From Methanobacteriota archaeon (GTDB lineage: Archaea; Thermoplasmatota; E2; JACPAO01; JAHWKR01), in the NCBI GenBank assembly GCA_019347805.1, contig JAHWKR010000009.1:1-64000 (forward strand): 64,000 nucleotides of DNA, given 5' to 3'. Positions 25,501-34,258 of the stretch are shown one piece after another. The notes under the pieces are model-generated. The model did no database searches and was not told the origin of the DNA. It saw nothing but the letters and a program-made list of their open reading frames with translations. Position numbers and translations under genes: made by a program. How positions within the stretch are numbered: the stretch's first letter is position 1; the number at the start of each line of letters is the position of its first letter.

Positions 25501-27272
25501 CCCCGGTCGACATGGACCTCCGGTTCCCGATCGGCCGCCTCGTCGCCTTCCCCTTCGACGAACAGGCGCACTGGAAACTGGCCGCCGCCTCCGATTCCGA
25601 CTCGGACCGATGCGTCGTCGAGGTCACCGACCCCGCCACGCAACGCCCCTGCGGCAAGCTCATGCTCATCGACTCGCGCGGCCCGAAGAAGGACAACATC
25701 CCCCAACTCACGAGGTCGACCCCCCTGGAAGGCCGCGCCGTGTCGCTCGAGGCGACACCATCCGCACGCCACTTCTTCGTCGGCCTCGCAGGCGCCGAAC
25801 CGCGCATCCACCGCTACGACACGCTCTGGCACCTCGGGCCCGTTCTCAAGATGGAGCACGGCCTGCCCCGGTCCGGCATCGTCAAGATGGACATGGCCGC
25901 GAGCGGGACCTCGCACACGCTCTTCGCCGACGGCCGGTTCTACTGGCTCTTCGGACCCCCCACCGCCGACTTCCGCGTCGGACCGCATGACGACGGTGGC
26001 CTGCCGCAATGGGGCGAACGGGTCACGGTGCGCGACAACGCCACTTTCGACTCCGGCCTCTCTCTCCCCGGCGACGGCACGATCACAAGCTGGGCGTGGG
26101 ACCTCAACGGCGACGGCGTCACCGACAGCACCGAAGAGAGCCCGGTCTACGTCTACGGCCGAGAAGGCACCTACACCGTCCGCCTCACGGTCTTCTCCAC
26201 CGTCACCTCGACCGGAGAGAGCACCCAGTTCGACCGCTGGGAGACGAAGCTCGCTGTCTGGAACCCGCCCCCGGTCGCCGCCCTCAAGGCACGTGCACCC
26301 GGGCTGACCTACTCCACCGACCCGATCACCATCGACAGCGGAGAACGCGTCGGCTTCGACGCCACCGGCTCCTACGACCCCGATGGACGGCTCTGGTACT
26401 ACCGGTTCGCCTTCGGCAACGGCGTCGAACTGTCCTCCGAGCACCCGTGGATGAACTACACCTACCAGGTGCCCGGCGTCTACCATGCCCGCGCCATCGT
26501 CGCCGACATGGACGGCTTCACCGACGAATCCGACCCGATCCGCATCGAGGTCCTGAACCGCGCCCCCACCGCACGGCTCTTCGGACAGCAACCTGCCCGC
26601 AACGAGACGGAATGGACCTACACCCAAAACGTCCCCGTGCAGTTCTTCGGCCGCTCCTCGTCCGACCCCGACGGCACCGTCCAAGCCTACGAGTGGCAGG
26701 TCGTCTGGACCGACGGCGTGGCGAACAGCACCGACAGCGGCACCGGCGAGAAGTTCACCTACACGTTCACCCGCCTCGCCGTCGACCACACGGTGCGCCT
26801 GCGCGTCCAGGACAACGCCGGCGCCTGGTCGGCATGGACCGAGAAACCGGTCCTGGTGGACGACGGCATCCGTCTGCGGCAGAGCTACAACGACCCCGAC
26901 CGCCACTACATCAACCCGACAGAAGACATCGAGGTGACCGGGTTCGTGCACGACTTCACCACCTATCCGGGCACCGGAGCAGCGGTCGCCGGCGCTGACA
27001 TCCTCGTCACCGTCTGGTATGACGGCCCGCTCGGCTCCGACCGCACCCCGAAGAAGGTCGAAGAGGTCTGGCACACCACCGCAGGCGACGGAACGGCGAC
27101 CCATGTCGTCAAGAAGACCGACGCCGGCGTCGCCTACAGTCCCGGCCAATACCGGGTCCAGATGGTCGCCCTGCAAGAGCCGTCGTGGGACCCGGCAGCG
27201 AAATCGATGACCGGCGGCCCTGAATGGTCGGACGAGACCGAGACGGTGTTCATCGTCGAACCCCCCAACTGA
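22557..27272 (+). CDS. Giant secreted beta-propeller / PKD-domain protein
   Basis: A protein of about 1570 residues with a Sec signal (MRRITKIGSVLIALLVAVPALS). ATG 22557 gives a clean signal peptide; a GTG at 22515, about 23 bp from a TTTTAG box, would be a leaderless alternative adding 14 residues. Two WD40/PQQ-like propeller regions (~60-590 and ~770-1150) alternate with PKD-type domains (YDWTIEPTNPDSTVLP, ITSWAWDLNGDGVTDSTEESPVYVYG, GSYDPDGRLWYYRFAFG, SSDPDGTVQAYEWQV). No C-terminal anchor or sorting signal is evident. The likely role is structural or ligand binding at the cell surface. The minus-strand 1335-aa ORF across it is a shadow. Confidence 0.7.
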   Translation: MRRITKIGSVLIALLVAVPALSYMDLFGGAEAAPEAPLLYSVQTPHPVRHVAYANGPVDPAAAPGAQRFVYAYVIDAPDGDLLFIREKVEDGTVFFQSGVDGAPRFDNVTGIAISHDGLSLVLGTHEGVVHYFTSNSRSYDTHVTYDTRSHVTDVAIDLSGRYSTAVTYHGDVYFFERDRLVATGLPYFHHNPLTPFGLLNPDGLPPGVLDPIPERVPVHNVTALDLTLRVYTDVDIGGLPSGPNDPAGLGVVATSADGQVFSFNVASFSPIRVTGVGAVPQAAAQPAAYRLTEGRCTEHTLQGVTFRMPCDSAALADLIDQLDGLSSGIATEILSTVSDTVRAQTVLDPVLGVLGREDSVRPVIALEATEGLAAQGAHLFVVALSDGEVHGFRSVFASGNGDPLEPMWTTKPTPGLTSLDLSNLFATNGRIVARMATGSDDGTVRLYRAEPVAPDLGDPLEPYRSHQTSGGSAIHAVGVSHGDGQGLGGAGDHVAALTADGRILLVHAVKTDGSGGPELVYTGLLPVAGLPTHADLSDGGSVLASTEDAGVALYGFLLAVDLVAPTSIGKMETWRAKAVATARDAAVIRYDWTIEPTNPDSTVLPVTLSGETVDHVFTEKGVYSVLLEVEDALGFIANDTTTVAVGVKPPIVRMALPSGTVKDVDVTIDLNGTRDQDPSPGAANDGIKSLTLDLGDGRKGIPVDLATKTIVVNWTKAGSYTVRATATDQDGLSASTQRSITISDDGGECVPSPCPPPPSSDIRLTGMTMARDSAHSVSWGGIATGSDGRYVIRGPTGSILFDSGATSPGALSSPIRNAVMTPDGSAFVAGLQNGSAMHVPLASPATPFFLKVTDEPLVHALVNDDGSEVLLATANGLLVRMEADLRREVARYDMETEITHVVADQHFVRIVVVDRTNTVQLFMGRDLAFGRDDHFVSGSNVRSIAITPDFGINGRGNLYLGRDDGRVQIVALTGDRMFPATPVDMDLRFPIGRLVAFPFDEQAHWKLAAASDSDSDRCVVEVTDPATQRPCGKLMLIDSRGPKKDNIPQLTRSTPLEGRAVSLEATPSARHFFVGLAGAEPRIHRYDTLWHLGPVLKMEHGLPRSGIVKMDMAASGTSHTLFADGRFYWLFGPPTADFRVGPHDDGGLPQWGERVTVRDNATFDSGLSLPGDGTITSWAWDLNGDGVTDSTEESPVYVYGREGTYTVRLTVFSTVTSTGESTQFDRWETKLAVWNPPPVAALKARAPGLTYSTDPITIDSGERVGFDATGSYDPDGRLWYYRFAFGNGVELSSEHPWMNYTYQVPGVYHARAIVADMDGFTDESDPIRIEVLNRAPTARLFGQQPARNETEWTYTQNVPVQFFGRSSSDPDGTVQAYEWQVVWTDGVANSTDSGTGEKFTYTFTRLAVDHTVRLRVQDNAGAWSAWTEKPVLVDDGIRLRQSYNDPDRHYINPTEDIEVTGFVHDFTTYPGTGAAVAGADILVTVWYDGPLGSDRTPKKVEEVWHTTAGDGTATHVVKKTDAGVAYSPGQYRVQMVALQEPSWDPAAKSMTGGPEWSDETETVFIVEPPN

Positions 27273-27381
27273 TCCCGTTCACCCGCCCACCGTGAGTGGG
27301 CCGGGGCCGCGCGCCCCTGGAGGTACCGGAGGTGGTACGGGTGGGGCCGTGTGCCCCACCCCCTTCCTCAGGTCCGTCCGA

Positions 27382-28971
27382 CTACGCGTCCGCGGTCTTT
27401 CCATGCCCGCCACCGCCCGGACTGCGGATACGGAGACGCTCTTCCGGACGCAACGTCACCACACCTTTCGCGGGAAGAAGCGTCCACCCGTCACCGCGGT
27501 CGACGGCGTCCTCCCCGGGTGCACCGTCCGCGCCTCCGGCGAGTCCAGGTGGGCCCCGCGAGCGCCGCTCGCCAAGGAGCGACACGGTCGCGACACCCGA
27601 ACGTGGACCGATGATCCGCTCGACGCCCTCGCCACCGCGCTGCGTCCCGAGCCCGCCGCTCCCTTCCCGCAACCGCGTGGCATGGACGCGGAGCGGATAG
27701 GCACGCTCGAGCGCCTCGACCGGCGTGTTCTGCGTGTTCGTCATGTGCGTCTGGATCCCCGATTGTCCGTCGCGCCACGGCGTCGCCCCTTCACCACCCC
27801 CCATCGTCTCATAATAGGAATAGCGCGTCCCGTCCGCGTCGACGAGCCCGACCATGAGGTTGTTCATCGTCCCCTGCGACGACGCCGGCACGCGCTCCGG
27901 AACGAGTCGCCCCAAGGCACCAAGGACGACGTCGACGATGCGTTGGCTCGTCTCGACGTTGCCACCCGAGACCTGCGCCGGCCAGGCGGGGTCGACCACC
28001 GTGCCCTTCTTCGTCCTCAGGTCCAAGACCTCGAGCGCACCGGCGTTCGGAGGCGCGGTCGGGTCGCACACCACCATGAGGGCATAGAGCGCGGCCGAGC
28101 GTGTCACCGGAAGCGGCGCGTTGAGGTTCCCCACGACCTCGGGATCCGAGCCGGAAAGGTCGACCACCACGCGGTCGCCCTCACGCCGCACCCGGACCCG
28201 GATCGCGACCGGACGCTCGTCGACACCATCGGAATCGAGCACGTCCTCGTGCACCCCCTCCTCGCCCTCTGGGAGCACCTGCACCGCGCGCGCAAGACGG
28301 CGACGACCATACGCCACGACCTCCGCCAGGTCATCGTCCCAACGCTCCGGACCCAACCGCTCCCGCAGTTCCCACAAGCGCCGCTTGCCACGCTCGAGCG
28401 CCGACCATTGCGCCGCAAGGTCGCCACGACGCTCCTCCGGGGTGCGCGAGTTCGCGAAGAAGATCTCCTGCGCCGCCGCGACCGGCCGACCCCCTTCCCA
28501 GAACAGGACGCCGGGGATCGTCACCCCCTCCGCCAACGCGTCGCCCCGACCCGGTGCGAGCGAACCTGGTTCGCGGCCGCCGACATCGGCATGGTGCGCC
28601 CGGTCCGCGACGAAACCGACAAGACGCGTACCCGCGTCATCCGAAAAGACCGGCGCGATGAGCGTCAGGTCCGGCAGATGCGTGCCGCCCTTGTACGGGT
28701 CGTTCAACGCGAAGACGTCGCCGGGTCGCCACGCCTCGGCCGGACGGCTGTCGAGGGCCGCCGCCATCGAGGCCGGCATGGCGCCGAGATGCACGGGAAT
28801 GTGCGCCGCATGCGCCACCATGCGCCCGGTGGCGTCGAACGCCGCACAGGAAAAATCGCGCCGCTCCTTGATGTTCGGCGAGAAGGCACTGCGTGCGAGT
28901 GCTTCCCCCATCTCCTCGCACGCCGATTCGACGCCACGCCGCACCACCTCCGTCCGCACCGGGTCCGTCAT
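27382..28971 (-). CDS. hyuB: Hydantoinase/oxoprolinase subunit B
   Basis: A 529-residue HyuB-type protein. The start is ATG 28971 (MTDPVRTEVVRRGVESACEEMG), where homology begins; the track ORF has 50 extra residues. Family blocks are plain: ALARSAFSPNIKERRDFSCA, IPVHLGAMPASM, GDVFALNDPYKGGTHLPDL, FVADRAHHADVGG, and near the end YETMGGGEGATPWRDGQSGIQTHMTNTQNTPVE. With HyuA it forms the ATP-dependent enzyme that opens five-membered lactam/imide rings such as 5-oxoproline or N-methylhydantoin; the substrate cannot be told. Its ATG overlaps the stop of the macro-domain gene by four bases, so expression is coupled. Confidence 0.9.
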   Translation of the reverse strand: MTDPVRTEVVRRGVESACEEMGEALARSAFSPNIKERRDFSCAAFDATGRMVAHAAHIPVHLGAMPASMAAALDSRPAEAWRPGDVFALNDPYKGGTHLPDLTLIAPVFSDDAGTRLVGFVADRAHHADVGGREPGSLAPGRGDALAEGVTIPGVLFWEGGRPVAAAQEIFFANSRTPEERRGDLAAQWSALERGKRRLWELRERLGPERWDDDLAEVVAYGRRRLARAVQVLPEGEEGVHEDVLDSDGVDERPVAIRVRVRREGDRVVVDLSGSDPEVVGNLNAPLPVTRSAALYALMVVCDPTAPPNAGALEVLDLRTKKGTVVDPAWPAQVSGGNVETSQRIVDVVLGALGRLVPERVPASSQGTMNNLMVGLVDADGTRYSYYETMGGGEGATPWRDGQSGIQTHMTNTQNTPVEALERAYPLRVHATRLREGSGGLGTQRGGEGVERIIGPRSGVATVSLLGERRSRGPPGLAGGADGAPGEDAVDRGDGWTLLPAKGVVTLRPEERLRIRSPGGGGHGKTADA

Positions 28972-29567
28972 TCCGACCCCATCCAGACCGGCGATGACGG
29001 ACGACTGTCCCCCGGCCGCTCGTCCTCCTCCGACTCCCATGACATCTCCTTCAACGTCACCTCGAGCGCCGAGCGGAACGCCTGCTTCGTGCCGTCGTCG
29101 AAACAGACGAAACGCACACACTCGATCTCCGGAAGCTCCTTCAAAGCAGACACAACGGCCCGCGTCGCGACCCGCGCCGCACGCTCAACGGGATAACCGA
29201 ACGCGCCGGTCGAGATGGCCGGCAACGCCACCGTACCCGCGCCCACCTCAGCGGCGCAGCGCAGCGCGTTGCGATGACAGGCCGTGAGCAATTCATCCTC
29301 TTTGGCCGTACCGTCTTTCCAGACCGGCCCGACCGTGTGGACGACATGACGCGCGGGGAGACCATGCCCGGCGGTCACGACCGCCTCACCCGTCGCGCAA
29401 CCCGAGTAACGCCGATCCAGTTCTTCCTGCAGTGTCGGTCCGGCGGCCCGATGGATCGCCCCGTCGACCCCGCCGCCCGCCTTGAGACGCTCGTTGGCCG
29501 CGTTCACGACGACATCGACCTCCTCTTCCGTGATGTCGCCCTTCGTCACTTCGATGCGCGGATGCAT
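28968..29567 (-). CDS. MacroD-type macro-domain protein (ADP-ribose hydrolase)
   Basis: A 199-residue protein dominated by one macro domain. ADP-ribose-binding signatures: IEVTKGDITEEEVDVVVNAAN, the catalytic-loop pattern ERLKAGGGVDGAIHRAAG (N-x6-GGGVD type of MacroD-like hydrolases), and the phosphate loop ISTGAFGYP. Such enzymes remove mono-ADP-ribose from proteins or hydrolyse O-acetyl-ADP-ribose and ADP-ribose phosphate. A ~30-residue hydrophilic tail (SWESEEDERPGDSRPSS) follows. The gene sits between hyuA (37 bp upstream) and hyuB (4-bp overlap), an unusual operon partner; a link between ring-opening metabolism and ADP-ribosylation is not established. Confidence 0.85.
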   Translation of the reverse strand: MHPRIEVTKGDITEEEVDVVVNAANERLKAGGGVDGAIHRAAGPTLQEELDRRYSGCATGEAVVTAGHGLPARHVVHTVGPVWKDGTAKEDELLTACHRNALRCAAEVGAGTVALPAISTGAFGYPVERAARVATRAVVSALKELPEIECVRFVCFDDGTKQAFRSALEVTLKEMSWESEEDERPGDSRPSSPVWMGSE

Positions 29568-29604
29568 GATCCTCCGTCCAGGAACCGGAAGTCTTTCCGG
29601 GTCA

Positions 29605-31740
29605 TCAGTCCTCCGGCCCTCCAGTCGTACGGGTCAGCCGAAGCGAGCCATCTGCCCGCTCGGCATGGACCCGCCAATGCGGCGGGACATAGGTGGTCGC
29701 CGTCGGGTCCGGCACGACAAGCGGCCCCTCGACCGCCTGGCCCGGCGCCAGGTCTGTGCGCCACACGACTCGTGCGCGGCTCCGCTCCGGCCCGGCGCGG
29801 CCACGCACCAGGAGGTCGACCTCGTGCGCAAGCCCCTCGGGCCGCGGTGCCCCGGCACGCGACCCCGCGCCCCAACCGGGGTCCGGTGATGATTCCACAC
29901 GCTCCAACAAGAGCCGCACCGCCTCCAACGGCCGGTCATCATGCACATGTCCGAAGGAGCGCAGATGCGCCGCACGGAACGCCGCACGCACCTCCGCCTC
30001 CGCCGCATCGCCCTCGACCGGCACCTCCAACTCGTGTGACTGTCCGGCATAACGCATCGCGACACGCCCCACCAAGACCGCCCCCTCGTGCTCCAATCCC
30101 GAAGCCAGCGCCGACCAGTCGGCCGCGAACGGATGCGACGTGTCCCCTTTCGTGAGTGTCAAGGCGAGACCGCGTGCCCTTCGTTCCACGACCGGCGCCG
30201 TCGCCATTCCGCGCGCCGACCAGGTACCGGCGTCCCACGGCACGAGCACCTCGGCCGCCCCGAGCGCATCGGCGAGTTCCGCGGCAAGGAGCGGCCCTGC
30301 CCCACCGAACGCGACGACCGTCGCCCCACGCGGGTCGTGCCCCCGATGCGTCGTGACGACACGCACGCCGCCCGCCATCGCCTCGGTCACGACACGCACC
30401 GCGCCCAGGACCACCTCCTCGACCGGGAGACGCAGACGACCGGCAAGACGCTCGACGACACGCCACGCCGCATCCCGGTCCGGACGGGTCCGTTCACCGA
30501 AGACGAGCCCGGGCGGGATCCGACCAGCAAGGAGGAGAGCATCGGTCAACGTCGGTTCTTCACCACCGCGACCATAACAAGCAGGACCCGGGACGGCACC
30601 TTGGCTCTCCGGTCCGACCTGGAGATGACCTCCCGCGTCACGCCACAGACGGCTGCCGCCCCCCGCACCCAGCGTGTGGATCCCCACCGCCGGGAAGCGG
30701 CACGCGAAACCGCCGACACGGCTCTCGGTGCCGATGCGCGGCGCGCCGTCGACGATATACGCGACATCGGTGGAGGTACCACCGACATCGAACGACACGA
30801 CCTCGGCGACCTTGCGGGCCTTCGCCTGACCCGCCGCCGCGCGCACACCCCCCGCCGGGCCCGACAAAAGCAGGCTCGCCGGCAGCCGGGCGGCGTCCGC
30901 AGCCCGCCGCAACGCACCGGCCGAATCCATCACCCTTGCCGGGCGCGCACCGCCCCACGCGGAGAGCGCCTTGGTCATCGCCGCATCGAGCCGCTCGAGG
31001 TAGGGCCCCATGAGCGGCATGAGATAGGCGTTCGCCACCGTGGTCTCGAACCGCTCCACCTCGCGCATCTCGGGCCAGACCTCGTGGCTGGTCACGACCG
31101 GCACCCCCGGAAGCGCATCGCGAAGATGGTCCCGCACGCGTCGTTCGTCGTCCGGCCACAGGTCGGCGTGCAGCAGTCCGACGGCGATCGCCTCCACTTC
31201 CCGCAGGACCTTGATGATGCCGTCGAGCGCCGACTCGACTTCCCCCTCCGACCAATCCTCCCCCGCGGGTCCACGACGCAGCGGCACACCGAAGCGCAAC
31301 GCCTTCGGGACGAGCGGTTCAGGGCGCGTGACGCTCAGGTCATAGAGGTCGGCACGGTCCTGGCGGCGGATGGCAAGCAGGTCCTCGAACCCCGCATTGG
31401 TGATGAACGCCGTCTTGGCGCCACGCCGTTCCAGGAGCGCGTTCGTCGCCACCGTCGAGCCGTGGTGGATGGCGACAGGGCCAAGACCGGAGAGATCGCG
31501 GGTGGAGACGCCGTCGACCTCCCCACGCGCCACATCGTCCTCGAACGCCTTGCGCACGGTCTTGAGTCCAGCGACGACGCCCAGTTCCTCGGACCTCGGA
31601 CGGGTCGCGCTCTTCGCCGACCAGACCCGGCCGTCCTCGCGGTCGAAGAGGATCGTGTCGGTGAACGTGCCGCCGACATCGGAGGCGACGACGAACCGGT
31701 CCGGGGAGGCCACGGGCGCCTGCAGCCGGGGACGGGGCAT
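29605..31740 (-). CDS. hyuA: Hydantoinase/oxoprolinase subunit A
   Basis: A 711-residue HyuA-type ATP-dependent subunit. The start is ATG 31740 (MPRPRLQAPVASPDRFVVASDVGGTFTDT); the 1217-aa track ORF continues antisense through mutY. ASKHA-fold ATP-binding motifs are visible: VASDVGGTFTDTILFD (phosphate 1), VSFDVGGTSTDVAYI (phosphate 2) and the adenosine-side VVAFGGAGPLLAAELADALG. The block IHHGSTVATNALLERRGAKTAFITN is typical of the family. First gene of hyuA-macro-hyuB; its start is 60 bp from divergent mutY. Likely cytoplasmic; the substrate is 5-oxoproline, hydantoin or a similar ring. Confidence 0.9.
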   Translation of the reverse strand: MPRPRLQAPVASPDRFVVASDVGGTFTDTILFDREDGRVWSAKSATRPRSEELGVVAGLKTVRKAFEDDVARGEVDGVSTRDLSGLGPVAIHHGSTVATNALLERRGAKTAFITNAGFEDLLAIRRQDRADLYDLSVTRPEPLVPKALRFGVPLRRGPAGEDWSEGEVESALDGIIKVLREVEAIAVGLLHADLWPDDERRVRDHLRDALPGVPVVTSHEVWPEMREVERFETTVANAYLMPLMGPYLERLDAAMTKALSAWGGARPARVMDSAGALRRAADAARLPASLLLSGPAGGVRAAAGQAKARKVAEVVSFDVGGTSTDVAYIVDGAPRIGTESRVGGFACRFPAVGIHTLGAGGGSRLWRDAGGHLQVGPESQGAVPGPACYGRGGEEPTLTDALLLAGRIPPGLVFGERTRPDRDAAWRVVERLAGRLRLPVEEVVLGAVRVVTEAMAGGVRVVTTHRGHDPRGATVVAFGGAGPLLAAELADALGAAEVLVPWDAGTWSARGMATAPVVERRARGLALTLTKGDTSHPFAADWSALASGLEHEGAVLVGRVAMRYAGQSHELEVPVEGDAAEAEVRAAFRAAHLRSFGHVHDDRPLEAVRLLLERVESSPDPGWGAGSRAGAPRPEGLAHEVDLLVRGRAGPERSRARVVWRTDLAPGQAVEGPLVVPDPTATTYVPPHWRVHAERADGSLRLTRTTGGPED

Positions 31741-31800
31741 GACGCTTTCGGCTGGAACACGGACGGCAAAGCCTTTGCCGCACCCCCCGGTGGACCGGCC

Positions 31801-32847
31801 GTGGACCGCTCCCGTGCGTCGCTCGTCCGCGCGCTCCTCCGCTGGTACGACGCCGAGCGGCGCGACCTGCCGTGGCGCGGCATCGACGACCCGTACGCCG
31901 TCTGGGTCTCCGAGGTCATGCTGCAACAGACCCGGGTCGAGACCGCCACCCCCTACTTCCTCGCCTGGATGGAACACTTCCCCGACCTCGAAACGCTCGC
32001 CGCGTCCGACCGCGACGCCGTCCTCCGCAGTTGGCAGGGCCTCGGCTACTATTCCCGCGCGCGCAACCTCCACGAGGCGGCCCGTGTCGTCGTCGCGCAG
32101 CATGGGGGCCGGATGCCGACGACGCGCGACGGACTCATGCGCCTGCCGGGGATCGGCGCCTACACGGCCGGCGCCATCGCCTCCATCGCCTTCGGCGAGG
32201 CGGTCCCCGCCGTCGACGGCAACGTGCTGCGTGTCCTGGCGCGTCTCACCGGGAACGATGTCGACATCACCACGCCGAACGGCCGGAAGGTGCTGACAGA
32301 AGCGGCGACGGGGTTCGTGCCCCGCGACCGCCCGGGGGACTGGAACCAGGCGCTCATGGAACTCGGGGCGACCCTCTGCACGCCGCGTTCGCCCGATTGT
32401 GACCGCTGTCCAGTCCGGGCCGATTGTGTCGCCCATCGCACCGGTCGCACCTTGACACTCCCCGCCCGTTCGGCGAAGCCCGCACCGCGCGAGGTCCGCA
32501 TGCGTCTCGCCTGGGTGGAGTGCGATGACGCGGTGCTGCTCACGCGCGCCCCCGAAAACGGTCTCCTTGGCGGATTGTGGGGCCTTCCAGGAGGTCCCGA
32601 CGACCGGCCCCTCGGCCGCATGGTGCGTGAACAGACAGGCGTCCGGGTCCGACAAGGCCGCCTGTTGGGGGAGACCGAGCACCGGTTCACGCACCGCCTC
32701 TGGCGCATCGAGGTGCGAAGATGCCGTGTCACCGGACAGGACGACGGCGCCGCGGACGGGACCGCCTGGGTCCCCAAGGCGCGCCTCCACGAGCAGGCCA
32801 TCGCCACCGCACATCGGAAAGCGCTGGCCTGCGCTCTCAGCGGTTGA
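31801..32847 (+). CDS. mutY: A/G-specific adenine DNA glycosylase
   Basis: A 348-residue MutY homologue that removes adenine mispaired with 8-oxoguanine or guanine. HhH-GPD domain: catalytic Glu region SEVMLQQTRVETATPY, helix-hairpin-helix LMRLPGIGAYTAGAIASIAFG, catalytic Asp in AVPAVDGNVLRVLARL. The 4Fe-4S ligands are C-x6-C-x2-C-x5-C (CTPRSPDCDRCPVRADC). A C-terminal NUDIX-like domain for 8-oxoG recognition follows (LLGGLWGLPGG). Start GTG 31801 (VDRSRASLVRALLRWYD) fits the family N-terminus; the 919-aa track ORF is a false extension. Divergent from hyuA with a 60-bp gap. Confidence 0.92.
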   Translation: MDRSRASLVRALLRWYDAERRDLPWRGIDDPYAVWVSEVMLQQTRVETATPYFLAWMEHFPDLETLAASDRDAVLRSWQGLGYYSRARNLHEAARVVVAQHGGRMPTTRDGLMRLPGIGAYTAGAIASIAFGEAVPAVDGNVLRVLARLTGNDVDITTPNGRKVLTEAATGFVPRDRPGDWNQALMELGATLCTPRSPDCDRCPVRADCVAHRTGRTLTLPARSAKPAPREVRMRLAWVECDDAVLLTRAPENGLLGGLWGLPGGPDDRPLGRMVREQTGVRVRQGRLLGETEHRFTHRLWRIEVRRCRVTGQDDGAADGTAWVPKARLHEQAIATAHRKALACALSG

Positions 32848-32889
32848 CATGGACAAAGACTTAAGAGGACCAGCGGGGACTTCCACAGC

Positions 32890-33801
32890 GTGGCTGGTCG
32901 GCCTGCAGCGCCTCCTCTCCTGTTCCTCTTCGCCCTCATCCTCGTGAGCGTCAGCCTCGCCGGCTGCGGCGGCGATGACGAAGAGGTGGTGCTGCGCGAC
33001 GGACCCATCGGCGACGACGACGAAACGTTCAGCGTGCCCAAGGGGACCGAGCGCCTCAAGATCGTCTTCTCGACCAGACCCGAGACGGTCGATTGTGCAA
33101 AGGATCCGTTCGCGTGCACAGCGGGCATGCAGGACTGGGGCCAGGACCCGCCCGAAGGCAAGGTCAGGTTCGGAGCTCTCAACATCGGCGCCCTGCAGCG
33201 CGGCGACCTGGATGGGATGGTGGAATCGACACTCACCTACAACAAAGAGGCGACCCACACCCTCTCCGACCCTCCCTCAGGCACCTGGCTGATCGAAGCC
33301 GACATGGAGGAAGACGGCCAAAGCTACGATGGGCCGGCCACCGCCAAGGTCACCACCACCGGCGCCCCAGGGGCCGGCTTCGTCTTCGGCAACGCCATCT
33401 TCGACATCCTCGGCCTCGTCGTCGCAATCGCCGGTTTCGTCGGTGCCTACCTCATCTATCGTCGCCGCTCCCGCTTCATGTCGACCCAGTTGCACCGCAT
33501 CGACGACACGTTCGAACGCTTCGGTGACGACCTCAACGAATGTCGGACCAACCTCATCGAACTCAAGAAGGAACTCAATCAGATGCTCATGAGGCGCAAG
33601 ATCGAGGAGCCCCAATACCTCATCCTCGAGAAACGCATCGAACAGTACCTCCACGACATCAACACCCCCGGCAACCGGCATTTCCCCGTTTCTCGGGCGC
33701 CCGAACCCGAGACGGTCTCGGTCCTGGAATCCGAAGAGGACGTCTTCCCGGCCGACCCTGCCCTCGAACACCTGCGGCGAGGCCGCATGACCGACGACTG
33801 A
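32890..33801 (+). CDS. Lipoprotein with central membrane span and cytoplasmic coiled region
   Basis: A 303-residue protein of unknown function. GTG 32890 is about 28 bp from a CTTAAGA box (leaderless). The N-terminal signal ends in lipobox LAGC (cysteine ~28). A ~130-residue extracellular domain with two cysteines (VDCAKDPFACTAG) is followed by a membrane span (FDILGLVVAIAGFVGAYLIY, ~175-195), a basic RRRSR stop-transfer, and a helical, probably coiled-coil, cytoplasmic region (RIDDTFERFGDDLNECRTNLIELKKELNQML). The topology suggests a receptor-like or scaffold role (inference). It precedes a small winged-helix gene, possibly a functional pair. Confidence 0.6.
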   Translation: MAGRPAAPPLLFLFALILVSVSLAGCGGDDEEVVLRDGPIGDDDETFSVPKGTERLKIVFSTRPETVDCAKDPFACTAGMQDWGQDPPEGKVRFGALNIGALQRGDLDGMVESTLTYNKEATHTLSDPPSGTWLIEADMEEDGQSYDGPATAKVTTTGAPGAGFVFGNAIFDILGLVVAIAGFVGAYLIYRRRSRFMSTQLHRIDDTFERFGDDLNECRTNLIELKKELNQMLMRRKIEEPQYLILEKRIEQYLHDINTPGNRHFPVSRAPEPETVSVLESEEDVFPADPALEHLRRGRMTDD

Positions 33802-33889
33802 CGGGTCCACCACCCGCCCACCCGACGGTGTGACCGGCCGGGAACCTCCCGCATCTTCTTATGACCCCCTTGCCTGCCGGAGCGTGCGG

Positions 33890-34249
33890 ATGGCCGGCGA
33901 CACGCAACTCCGGACACGCGTCGTCCGGTACCTGAAAGACCAGGACGGCGAGGAGTGCACGATCGAGGAGATCTCGGAAGGCACTGGTCTCACCGAGGAA
34001 GAGATCCGTCGCGGCATCGATCACAACCTCTTTGTCGACAGCCTCCGGCCCAACCTCTATTATGGCGTCATCCAACGCATCGATGTCGGCGACCGCAGCC
34101 GTTTCCGCTTCAACCGTGCCCAATACGTACAGAACCGCTCACGGTGGATCGATTCGCGCGGACGTGAACGACGCGACGGAGGAGGCGGTGGACTGACCAT
34201 CCCGAGGCCCCGACTCCCGCGCTGGTTCAAACGCAAAGGCGGAGACTGA
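33890..34249 (+). CDS. Small winged-helix DNA-binding protein
   Basis: A 119-residue protein starting at ATG 33890, about 30 bp after a TTCTTATGA box; the track's GTG 33830 start lies upstream of that promoter. Residues ~8-75 fit a winged helix-turn-helix: RTRVVRYLKDQDGEECTIEEISEGTGLTEEEIRRGIDHNLFVDSLRP, with the recognition helix near TEEEIRRGIDHN. The C-terminus is strongly basic (RGRERRDGGGGG...RLPRWFKRKGGD), which may add nonspecific nucleic-acid contacts. It is followed after nine bases by the FAD oxidoreductase gene, so it may regulate that operon. The target is unknown. Confidence 0.6.
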   Translation: MAGDTQLRTRVVRYLKDQDGEECTIEEISEGTGLTEEEIRRGIDHNLFVDSLRPNLYYGVIQRIDVGDRSRFRFNRAQYVQNRSRWIDSRGRERRDGGGGGLTIPRPRLPRWFKRKGGD

Positions 34250-34258
34250 GGCACGCCG

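Noticed and set aside
23169-27176. 1335-aa minus-strand ORF opposite the giant propeller protein
   Set aside because: It is a shadow of the plus-strand gene; composition is dominated by V, G, D, E and R runs without domain motifs, and the plus strand has a signal peptide, PKD motifs and a promoter.
27292-29196. 634-aa plus-strand ORF across hyuB and macro genes
   Set aside because: Arg/Pro/Thr-rich antisense reading; the minus strand carries well-conserved hydantoinase and macro motifs.
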